The position numbers were made by a program, and so were the translations under genes. A DNA stretch of 64,000 nt, from assembly GCA_029977615.1 (NCBI GenBank), contig JAPOKO010000006.1, forward strand, positions 1-64,000, written 5' to 3'. Below the pieces are notes generated by a model. That model worked only from the letters and a program-made list of their open reading frames with translations, was not told the DNA's origin and searched no databases. Each line of letters begins with the position of its first letter. Positions within the stretch are counted from its first letter, which is position 1. Source of the stretch: a bacterium. GTDB lineage: Bacteria; Actinomycetota; Acidimicrobiia; Acidimicrobiales; Ilumatobacteraceae. Positions 7,560-15,092 of this stretch are shown piece by piece.

Positions 7560-8846
7560 ATGTCGGAACACCGCGTGCGCCTTGGAGTTATTGGACACGG
7601 AACTGTTGGCGCAGCATTTGTGCGCCTGGTGAAACAACAGTCCGACGCGATCGCTGCACGAAGTGGTGTACGCCTAGAAGTTGCACGAGTTGCAGTACGC
7701 AATCTTGATGCCCACGCGGGGTCAATTGCGGCAGGGGTAATGACCACAGACGCTGAATTTGTTGTTAACGATCCAACGGTAGACCTGGTTGTCGAGCTGA
7801 TGGGTGGGGTAGACCTTCCGCGCAAATTAATTCTTGCTGCGCTGAAAAACGGCAAACCTGTTGTTACTGCTAACAAAGCGCTACTTGCCCAACATGGTGC
7901 AGAACTATTTGCGGCGGCAGACGATGCGGGAATTGACCTGTTGTTTGAAGCTGCTGTGTGTGGTGGAATTCCACTCATTCGTCCGTTACGCGAAAGTTTG
8001 CGCGGTGAACCCATAAAGCGAGTGCTCGGCATTGTGAACGGCACCACTAACTACATCCTCACCAAGATGAGTGAAGAAGGACAAAGTTATGCAGATGCAC
8101 TTGCTGGCGCACAAGCACTTGGTTACGCCGAAGCCGACCCAACTGCAGACGTTGAAGGCTTAGACGCAGCCGCAAAGGTGTCAATCATTGCCAGCATCGC
8201 ATTTGGATGCAACGTGGTTGCAAGTGATGTCTATAGCGAAGGCATTAGCAAAATTTCTGCTGCGGATATTGCGATTGCAAAACGACTTGGTTATGCGGTG
8301 AAGTTGCTTGCGATTGCTGAGTTCGACAAGTCGAACGGTGATATTTCGGTTCGCGTGCATCCTGCGATGGTTCCTATGCATCACCCACTTGCTTCGGTGC
8401 GCGACAGCTTCAATGCAGTGGTGGTTGATGGTGAAGCTTCGGGCTCGCTGATGTTTTATGGTCGTGGCGCAGGCGGCGACCCAACAGCAAGCTCGGTGCT
8501 TGGCGACGTGATTGATGCATCGATCAATTTGAACAAAGGTGCTCATGCAACGCTTGGTGTATTGAGCACACCGAAGTTGAAGCGCATGGCCGATACCTCG
8601 TGCGAGTACTTGATTCCACTCGAAGTGACGGATAAGCCGGGCGTCTTACATGCAGTCACCGGCATTTTCGCCCGCAATAACGTGAGCATTCGCGCAGCTG
8701 AACAGGATGGAATTGGAAACGGCGCTCGTCTGGTGTTCCTCACTCACGAGGCGAATGAAGCAGCAGTTCAGGCCTGTATTGCCGAATTGAAGACGCTAAA
8801 CGTGGTGATGCACGTTGGAGCACTTCTTCGCGTGATTGCCGACTAA
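7560..8846 (+). CDS. hom: Homoserine dehydrogenase
   Basis: This NAD(P)-dependent enzyme (428 aa) converts aspartate semialdehyde to homoserine, the branch point to threonine and methionine. An N-terminal Rossmann motif GHGTVGAA lies near residue 11. KPVVTANKALLA and the catalytic-domain NGTTNYIL follow. A C-terminal ACT domain from about residue 345 (LEVTDKPGVLHAVTGIF) probably senses threonine. I chose ATG 7560 because a -10 element ends seven bases before it. A GTG at 7551 in the same frame would add three residues. GGAGGG abuts the ATG too closely to act as a ribosome site. Confidence 0.95.
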   Translation: MSEHRVRLGVIGHGTVGAAFVRLVKQQSDAIAARSGVRLEVARVAVRNLDAHAGSIAAGVMTTDAEFVVNDPTVDLVVELMGGVDLPRKLILAALKNGKPVVTANKALLAQHGAELFAAADDAGIDLLFEAAVCGGIPLIRPLRESLRGEPIKRVLGIVNGTTNYILTKMSEEGQSYADALAGAQALGYAEADPTADVEGLDAAAKVSIIASIAFGCNVVASDVYSEGISKISAADIAIAKRLGYAVKLLAIAEFDKSNGDISVRVHPAMVPMHHPLASVRDSFNAVVVDGEASGSLMFYGRGAGGDPTASSVLGDVIDASINLNKGAHATLGVLSTPKLKRMADTSCEYLIPLEVTDKPGVLHAVTGIFARNNVSIRAAEQDGIGNGARLVFLTHEANEAAVQACIAELKTLNVVMHVGALLRVIAD

Positions 8847-8862
8847 CTAACCTGTAGGCATT

Positions 8863-10227
8863 ATGCGTTATGTCTCCACGCGCGGTCGCGCAGCAGAACT
8901 GGGCTTTTGTGATGCCCTCCTTGCTGGTCTAGCGACCGACGGTGGTTTGTATGTGCCGAAAACCTGGCCAACTAATCCAACGCTTGCGGGCTCGACATAT
9001 GCATCGAAGGCAGCCTCGCTCATGGCGCCGTACGTAGAAGGTGAAATTCCTCAAGACGTGTTTGCACAACTGTGTTCCACTGCGTATTCAGCATTTCGAG
9101 ACCCGGCCGTAGTTCCGCTTGTGCAAATAGCACCAGAGCATTATTTGCTGGAGCTGTTCCATGGACCAACGCTTGCATTCAAGGATGTTGCATTGCAGCT
9201 CATTGGACAGCTGTTTGACTACGTCTTAACTCAGCGCAATCAACGGGTCATGATCGTTGGCGCAACCAGTGGTGATACCGGCAGTGCAGCAATTGACGGA
9301 GTGAAGGGCTGCAAGAACGTCGACATTGTGATTCTGTATCCAAATGGGCGAGTGAGTGAAGTGCAACGTAGACAGATGACCACCATTGCTTCGCCAAATG
9401 TGCACACGGTTGCCGTCGATGGAACGTTTGATGACTGCCAAGACTTGGTGAAAGCCATGTTCAACGACGCACCATTCCGTGAAGCCAACAGATTGTCTGC
9501 AGTGAACTCAATCAACTGGGCTCGCGTCATGGCGCAAACGGTGTACTACTTCACAGCACTTGAAACGCTCGGTCGTTCGGCATCGTTCAGCGTGCCAACA
9601 GGCAACTTCGGCAATGTGCTAGCCGGCTGGATTGCAAAGCAAATGGGTGCAGACATTGAAAAACTGATTGTCGGTTCAAACAGCAACGACATTCTGACGC
9701 GTTTCTTCGAAACGCACAGCATGGACATGTTGCCTGTAGTTCCAACGCTTAGCCCAAGTATGGACATTCAGGTTTCATCTAATTTTGAACGGTTGTTGTT
9801 TGAAATGAATAACCGTGATGGTGGTGCAACAACAGAACAACTCAATCGATTCCGTCAATCAGGAAAACTTTCAGTAGAGCCTGATCAATATGAGAAGTGG
9901 ATTGCACCGACGTTTCGTGCACATCGCGCTAACAACGACGAAACACTTGCTGTGATGAAACGCATTTATGGTGAAAGCGGCATGTTGGTAGATCCACACA
10001 CTGCAGTTGGCATTGCATCTGCGGAAGCGTGTGCCGAACCAGGTGTTCCTACAATCACCCTTGCAACTGCGCACCCCGCGAAGTTTCCCGATGCGGTGAA
10101 GAAGGCAACGGGTGTGCACCCTGCTTTGCCAGACCATGTTGCTGACTTGTTTGATCGCGAGGAACGCATTGTGAATTTGCCAAATGATTTGCAAGCAATT
10201 GAGGCTTTCGTGGCCTCGTGTCATTAA
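8863..10227 (+). CDS. thrC: Threonine synthase
   Basis: PLP enzyme (454 aa) that makes threonine from O-phosphohomoserine. It belongs to the long E. coli/yeast-type class, as shown by the MRYVSTRG start, FHGPTLAFKDVALQL with the PLP lysine, and the phosphate loop GATSGDTGSAA. It follows hom by 16 bases. Homoserine kinase (thrB), which usually comes next in actinobacteria and makes its substrate, is not found between thrC and rho. TAACCT nine bases before the ATG may be a weak internal -10. Confidence 0.96.
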   Translation: MRYVSTRGRAAELGFCDALLAGLATDGGLYVPKTWPTNPTLAGSTYASKAASLMAPYVEGEIPQDVFAQLCSTAYSAFRDPAVVPLVQIAPEHYLLELFHGPTLAFKDVALQLIGQLFDYVLTQRNQRVMIVGATSGDTGSAAIDGVKGCKNVDIVILYPNGRVSEVQRRQMTTIASPNVHTVAVDGTFDDCQDLVKAMFNDAPFREANRLSAVNSINWARVMAQTVYYFTALETLGRSASFSVPTGNFGNVLAGWIAKQMGADIEKLIVGSNSNDILTRFFETHSMDMLPVVPTLSPSMDIQVSSNFERLLFEMNNRDGGATTEQLNRFRQSGKLSVEPDQYEKWIAPTFRAHRANNDETLAVMKRIYGESGMLVDPHTAVGIASAEACAEPGVPTITLATAHPAKFPDAVKKATGVHPALPDHVADLFDREERIVNLPNDLQAIEAFVASCH

Positions 10228-10408
10228 TTGACGATTTCTCCAAGTTGCCACATGCCCAGAGAGGGGCTATGGTGGAAGTCGGCTCGGAATCCCGAGCAAA
10301 GCCCCCGCACTCTGCGTCTCGGAATTATGCGTTTCGTTTCACCCAGTTGCGGTTGTTAGGGCAACTCACTTTGTCGTGAACGCCCGTTAACCCTGAAAGT
10401 AGGACCTT
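10228..10408 (+). promoter_or_regulatory. Structured leader of rho (non-coding or with a short uORF)
   Basis: This 181-base gap precedes rho. An outer helix GGGGCT (10263-10268)/AGCCCC (10300-10305) encloses a hairpin GCTCGG (10282-10287)/CCGAGC (10292-10297) with loop AATC. A second imperfect hairpin pairs GGGC near 10355 with GCCC near 10382. An ATG at 10269 opens a 37-codon frame ending at 10382, preceded by GAGAGGGG. The rho GTG itself has AGTAGGA upstream. In E. coli, rho is autoregulated through its leader; similar attenuation here is inferred from structure only. Confidence 0.45.
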
Positions 10409-12142
10409 GTGGCCAGTGGAGCCCTTGAACAATCAGCACTTGAAGCAAAAGACCGCGAACAGCTTGTAGCCATTGCTGGCGCGCTTGGCGTGAAGTCGGC
10501 TTCCCGTGCAAAAAAGGCAGAGCTCATCGAGATGATTCTTGAGCAGACCAAGCCAACAGAAGTTGCGCCAAAGCCAGTTAAAAAAGTTGACGTACCAAAG
10601 GTGGATAAGCCGGCAGCGCCTGCAGAAGTACCTTCTGGTCCTGTACTCGGCGCCGACGGTGAGCCACTTGCCGATTGGGAAATTGAATTGGCCGAGCACG
10701 AGGGCACTCCAGTTGCTCCAGATGCACGTCGTGCGAGCGATCAAAACCAAAACAACAATCGCAATAACAACGATCGTGGCGATCGCAATCACAATCGTCA
10801 TAACAACAACCGTCACAACAACAACGATCGCGGAGATCGCAACAACGATCGTGGTGAGCGCGACAACAATCGCAATGATGGCGGCGGGTTCGGTAACAAC
10901 CGCAACCGCAACCGACGTCGTCGTGGCAAAGGCCCACGCGATGAAGGTCCACAGGGAAGCGATCGCTATGAATCGTTTGAACCAGAAAGCACAGAGCCAT
11001 TGAGCACCGAGCCAGTAAAGGTCTCGGGCTATGTGGACTTGCGTGATGAGGGTTACGGCTTCTTGCGTGTGAATGGTTACTTGCCAAGTCGTGAGGACTC
11101 CTACATATCAGTTCGCCTCACGCGTCAGTACGGATTGCGTAAGGGCGACCATGTTTCAGGTATGTCGAAGCCTGCTGGACGCAACGAAAAGAATCCAGCG
11201 ATGCTTGACGTTGAAACCATCAACAATGTTGCTGCAGACAAGGTGAAGAATCGTCCGCGTTTCGAAGACCTCACGCCATTGTTCCCAGACTCCAAGTTGG
11301 GTCTTGAGAATGCTGCAGATCCAAACAACATGACTGCGCGCATTATCGACCTCATCGCTCCAATCGGAAAAGGACAACGCGGAATTATCGTGTCGCCTCC
11401 AAAGGCCGGTAAGACCACGGTCATGAAGACGATCGCAACGAGCATCGAAAAGAATCACCCTGAAGTGAAACTGATTGTGTTGCTTATTGACGAGCGTCCT
11501 GAAGAAGTAACCGACATGCGTCGCACCGTAAAGGGTGAAGTAATCGCGTCAACGTTTGACCGACCTTCGGAAGAGCACACGCACATCGCTGAACTCACCA
11601 TTGAAAAAGCAAAGCGCATGGTGGAAATGGGTGAAGACGTTGTCATTATTTTGGACGGCATCACACGTTTGTCACGTGCGTACAACTTGGCCGCACCAGC
11701 AACTGGGCGAATCATGTCGGGTGGTATCGATGCCGGTGCGTTGTATCCACCAAAGAAATTCTTCGGTGCTGCTCGCAACGTTGAAGAAGGCGGAAGTTTG
11801 ACCATTTTGGCCACCGCACTTGTTGAAACGAATAGCCGCATGGACGACGCCATTTTTGAAGAATTCAAGGGAACCGGCAACATGGAACTTCGCCTTGACC
11901 GCAAGGTTGCAGAACGTCGTATCTACCCAGCAATCGATGTTGATGCATCGAGCACACGTCACGAAGAGTTGCTCTTCGAGCGCAAGCAATTGCAAATGGT
12001 GTGGAAGCTGCGTCGCGTGCTTAGTGGACTTGCTGCAGATGGGAATGCAGCGCCAGGTCTTGAATTGTTGATTGATCGCTTGAAGACTTTCAAGAACAAC
12101 GACGACTTCTTGAACGAAATCGCCAAGCAGCCAACCGCTTAA
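10409..12142 (+). CDS. rho: Transcription termination factor Rho
   Basis: Hexameric RNA helicase that terminates transcription (577 aa, longer than the about 420 of E. coli). An N-terminal SAP-like region (residues 1-50) is followed by an acidic linker. A low-complexity Asn/Arg/His/Asp insertion covers about 111-175. The cold-shock-like RNA-binding domain (GYVDLRDEGYGFLRVNGY, from about 199) and the RecA-type ATPase with PPKAGKTTV complete it. Such insertions are typical of actinobacterial Rho and add RNA affinity. Start is GTG 10409. Intrinsic terminators are almost absent here, so Rho should matter. Confidence 0.97.
   Translation: MASGALEQSALEAKDREQLVAIAGALGVKSASRAKKAELIEMILEQTKPTEVAPKPVKKVDVPKVDKPAAPAEVPSGPVLGADGEPLADWEIELAEHEGTPVAPDARRASDQNQNNNRNNNDRGDRNHNRHNNNRHNNNDRGDRNNDRGERDNNRNDGGGFGNNRNRNRRRRGKGPRDEGPQGSDRYESFEPESTEPLSTEPVKVSGYVDLRDEGYGFLRVNGYLPSREDSYISVRLTRQYGLRKGDHVSGMSKPAGRNEKNPAMLDVETINNVAADKVKNRPRFEDLTPLFPDSKLGLENAADPNNMTARIIDLIAPIGKGQRGIIVSPPKAGKTTVMKTIATSIEKNHPEVKLIVLLIDERPEEVTDMRRTVKGEVIASTFDRPSEEHTHIAELTIEKAKRMVEMGEDVVIILDGITRLSRAYNLAAPATGRIMSGGIDAGALYPPKKFFGAARNVEEGGSLTILATALVETNSRMDDAIFEEFKGTGNMELRLDRKVAERRIYPAIDVDASSTRHEELLFERKQLQMVWKLRRVLSGLAADGNAAPGLELLIDRLKTFKNNDDFLNEIAKQPTA
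10741..10930 (+). repeat. Degenerate Asn/Arg-rich coding repeat inside rho
   Basis: The DNA is built from varied copies of short units such as CGATCG, AACAAC and CGCAAC. It encodes NDRGDRN-type units at about residues 121-127 and 139-145, and NDRGER at 146-151, separated by runs of Asn and His. It is in frame and fully coding. Open frames on the other strand here are by-products of the repeat. Confidence 0.8.
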
Positions 12143-13108
12143 GTGTCTGACGCTCGCCTCCGTATGGCAGCGTCGCAATGCGGCGCCGATACCGCTTCAT
12201 TTGAATCGGTTGAGTTTGCATTTGGCCATGCTGCTCTGAGCGGCAAGCAAGGTTGGGTGTATGTCGCAGAGCAACACTCGCGCGCGCTTAGTCCTGCATT
12301 GTTGTGGGCAGGTAAACACGGCGTTGAATCGCTCAATGTCTTGAGCGAAATAGATGCCGAGGTGCTTGCGCGTCGTGCTTCGTTGTTTGATTTCGACATC
12401 ACGGTTTGGGGTGTGAGCAATGGTCGGGTGACTCGTGCAACTGCAGCGCAACCTCTTGCACATGTGAAAGTTCCCGATTCACATGAGCGACTGGCACTGA
12501 TGATTGAAGCTTCTGGTGCCGACGTCGTGCGCGAACATGGTTTGCTCACCGGAGAAGTGATGGGTCTTGAGGTATGCCGGGTGTTGAACGGTGACGCTAA
12601 CGATGAGGCTCGGCTAGAAATCGGCGTTGGTGCTCACGATCGCGAAACGTTTCAGTTGGTGCATGGACGTGAGGCAACGGTCGAGTCACTTGCGCGAGTG
12701 GCGGGAATTGTCCGTAATCACCGCACTGAAGGATCTGTTCCTCACCCACTGAACAGGCTCGCACCAGAGCGAATGTTACGTCACCGAATTGTGTTGTCGC
12801 CTGAATTGGTGGGTGCACAACAACTGCAACCGGTTGAGCCACCAATCATTCGCATGAATGTGAAAGATGAAATGCCGTGCGTCGCACTTGGTTCACTTCC
12901 TGGCGGTGTCCCTGTCGTGGTGGTGTGCACCGCATCAATTGATGTTGATGTGGTGGCCTTTGGGGCAGATGCTCGCTTACGCACATCACCAGATGCGGAA
13001 CTTCTTATTGCAACTCATGCAAATAATGTGACCCCTTCGTTGCGCAAATTGGCACAGTCATTGCGCAATCCTGCGCGTTTCGTAGAAGTTTCCCCAGTTC
13101 GCCGTTGA
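12143..13108 (+). CDS. Conserved-looking protein of unknown function between rho and prfA
   Basis: I do not recognise this 321-residue protein. Its GTG directly abuts the rho stop codon, so it is almost certainly co-transcribed with rho. No signal peptide or membrane segment is visible. The N-terminal half has alternating hydrophobic strands and helices (QGWVYVAEQHS, DFDITVWGVS). The middle contains an RLEIGVGAHDRETF stretch. The C-terminal part is rich in strand-like segments (VPVVVVCTASIDVDVVAFG). In many actinobacteria rpmE occupies this place; this is clearly not an L31 protein. A translation- or RNA-related role is only a guess from context. Confidence 0.8.
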   Translation: MSDARLRMAASQCGADTASFESVEFAFGHAALSGKQGWVYVAEQHSRALSPALLWAGKHGVESLNVLSEIDAEVLARRASLFDFDITVWGVSNGRVTRATAAQPLAHVKVPDSHERLALMIEASGADVVREHGLLTGEVMGLEVCRVLNGDANDEARLEIGVGAHDRETFQLVHGREATVESLARVAGIVRNHRTEGSVPHPLNRLAPERMLRHRIVLSPELVGAQQLQPVEPPIIRMNVKDEMPCVALGSLPGGVPVVVVCTASIDVDVVAFGADARLRTSPDAELLIATHANNVTPSLRKLAQSLRNPARFVEVSPVRR

Positions 13109-13116
13109 TTAGCCCG

Positions 13117-13122
13117 TAGCCT
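13117..13122 (+). promoter_or_regulatory. -10 element of prfA, leaderless type
   Basis: TAGCCT is followed by seven bases and then the GTG of prfA. It lies in the 21-base gap after the unknown gene. Confidence 0.55.
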
Positions 13123-13129
13123 AAGCATC

Positions 13130-14200
13130 GTGTTTGAACGCCTCTCCCAGATTGAAGCCGAATATGTGGCTCTTGAGGAAAGTCTTGGAACTGCCGAAGT
13201 CTTGAACGACCAGAACAAACTGCGCGACGCATCGCGTAGGTATAAACAGCAAACGCCATTGGTGCAGTGCATCCGCGAGTACAAAGATGCCGAAGGTAAT
13301 GCAGAAGCCGCTCGCGAGTTGATGGTCGATGCAAAAGGCGCAGAGCGTGAGCAATTGCAAGCAGAACTCGACGCTGCTGTTGAGCGAATTGCAGAACTTG
13401 AAGCCAAATTAAAAGTGTTGTTGCTTCCTCCAGACCCAAATGATGGCAAGAACATCATCGTGGAAATTCGTGGAGCAGAAGGTGGCGAAGAAGCCAACTT
13501 GTTTGCCCACGATCTATTTGACATGTACAGCGCGTGGGCTTTGCGCAATGGATGGTCGGTTGAAGTGATGTCGCTTGATAAGTCACCAATGGGTGGTATT
13601 AACCAAGTGACCATGTTGTTTAAGGGCGACACCGTATGGTCTCGTATGCGTTTCGAAGGTGGTCCACATCGTGTGCAGCGAGTTCCGGTTACCGAAGCAC
13701 AAGGTCGAATTCACACTTCGTCGGCAACGGTCATGGTTATGCCAGAAGCTGAAGAAGTAGACGTGACCATTGATGAAAAGGATCTTCAAATAGACGTTTA
13801 TCGCGCAAGTGGTCCAGGTGGTCAGGGAGTAAACACCACCGACTCCGCAGTGCGCATTACACACAAGCCATCGGGAATTGTTGTTGCTATGCAGGACGAG
13901 CGTTCACAGTTGCAGAACCGTTTGCGCGCAATGACCGTGCTGCGTTCGCGCTTGTTGAAGCAGCGCGAAGAGGAGCAAGCAGAAAAGATGTCTGCGGAGC
14001 GTAAAGCTCAAGTGGGCAAGGGTGGACGTGGCGAAAAGATTCGCACCTATAACTTCAAAGAAAATCGCATTACCGATCATCGCATTGGTTTCACTTTGTA
14101 TCAGTTGCAAGATTTCTTGGCGGGCAACGTAGACCCAGTCGTGGATGCGTTAACTACGCAGTTCCAGATTGAGCAGTTGGCTGGCGCCGCAAACGACTAA
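13130..14200 (+). CDS. prfA: Peptide chain release factor 1
   Basis: Class I release factor (356 aa) that reads UAA and UAG. The catalytic GGQ lies in SGPGGQGVNTTDSAV near residue 230. The N-terminal coiled coil and the family block GKGGRGEKIRTYNF are present. Start is GTG 13130. It is followed by prmC, whose product methylates the GGQ glutamine. Confidence 0.97.
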   Translation: MFERLSQIEAEYVALEESLGTAEVLNDQNKLRDASRRYKQQTPLVQCIREYKDAEGNAEAARELMVDAKGAEREQLQAELDAAVERIAELEAKLKVLLLPPDPNDGKNIIVEIRGAEGGEEANLFAHDLFDMYSAWALRNGWSVEVMSLDKSPMGGINQVTMLFKGDTVWSRMRFEGGPHRVQRVPVTEAQGRIHTSSATVMVMPEAEEVDVTIDEKDLQIDVYRASGPGGQGVNTTDSAVRITHKPSGIVVAMQDERSQLQNRLRAMTVLRSRLLKQREEEQAEKMSAERKAQVGKGGRGEKIRTYNFKENRITDHRIGFTLYQLQDFLAGNVDPVVDALTTQFQIEQLAGAAND

Positions 14201-14207
14201 TCACACC

Positions 14208-15092
14208 ATGACACCCGAGGACGCGGTGACATGGAGCGAGATGCTCGCCGAAACGACTGAGCAACTCGGTGACGCCAACGAAGCACGTTGGTTGTGTGAG
14301 CACGCAAGCGGACTAGACGGAGAAGAGTTTCGTCAATCGCAGAATGAATTTGTGACTACCGCAATGGCTAAGCAATTGCATGACATGGTTCGTCGCCGCT
14401 TAAATGGCGAACCTTTGCAATACGTCATGAAGCGCTGGGCGTTTCGCCACTTAGATGTTCTTGTAGACCAGCGAGTACTTATTCCACGACCAGAAACCGA
14501 ATTGCTGGTTGATGTGGGGATAGCAATCGCGAAAGACCGACTGCAACACATAGAGCGTCCACTCAACATTGTGGATTTGGGCACGGGTAGTGGAGTGATT
14601 GGGCTGTCGATGGCGCACGAATTGCCGCTTGGCAAAACCAATGTGTGGCTTACCGATCAGTCGAGTGATGCGCTGGATGTTGCGCGCGGAAACCTGGTTG
14701 GTGTTGGTCAAAAGGGCGGCGGGGTTCGGCTTGCACTTGGCAGCTGGTGGAATGCGCTTGATGGTTCTTTGAAAGGCGCAATAGATATTGCATTGTGTAA
14801 CCCTCCATACATCGCTCACGACGATGATGAAGTTGCAAGCGATGTTCATGCTTGGGAACCACACTCTGCTCTGTACGCAGACGACAACGGACTCGCAGAC
14901 ATTCGTGAAGTAGTTAGTGGTGCAACAACATGGTTGGCAAACAATGGGTGGCTGGTGCTTGAAATTGGCTATCGACAGGGCGACGACGTTCGTGCGTTGT
15001 TAGAAAGTGCGGGTCTCGTGCATGTTGAAATTCGACGCGACCTCGCGGGCAGAGACCGAATCGCCCTAGCGCAACGACAAACTGCGTCGTAG
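14208..15092 (+). CDS. prmC: Release factor glutamine methyltransferase
   Basis: SAM-dependent N5-glutamine methyltransferase (294 aa) for the GGQ motif of release factors. Motif I is VDLGTGSGVIGLS. The catalytic NPPY is in ALCNPPYIAHD, and the family's RPETELLVD is present. The ATG at 14208 lies seven bases after the prfA stop; the frame stays open into prfA but the family start fits here. Its last 27 bases overlap the S9 peptidase gene on the other strand. The tsaC/sua5 gene that often follows prmC is missing. Confidence 0.94.
   Translation: MTPEDAVTWSEMLAETTEQLGDANEARWLCEHASGLDGEEFRQSQNEFVTTAMAKQLHDMVRRRLNGEPLQYVMKRWAFRHLDVLVDQRVLIPRPETELLVDVGIAIAKDRLQHIERPLNIVDLGTGSGVIGLSMAHELPLGKTNVWLTDQSSDALDVARGNLVGVGQKGGGVRLALGSWWNALDGSLKGAIDIALCNPPYIAHDDDEVASDVHAWEPHSALYADDNGLADIREVVSGATTWLANNGWLVLEIGYRQGDDVRALLESAGLVHVEIRRDLAGRDRIALAQRQTAS

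Noticed and set aside
10741-10930. CRISPR-like or tandem-repeat array
   Set aside because: Units are degenerate, in frame with rho, and encode the known actinobacterial type of insertion.
10578-11087. Long open frame of 169 codons opposite the Rho Asn-rich region
   Set aside because: It is a by-product of the repetitive coding DNA, is full of Cys, His and Arg runs, and lacks start signals.
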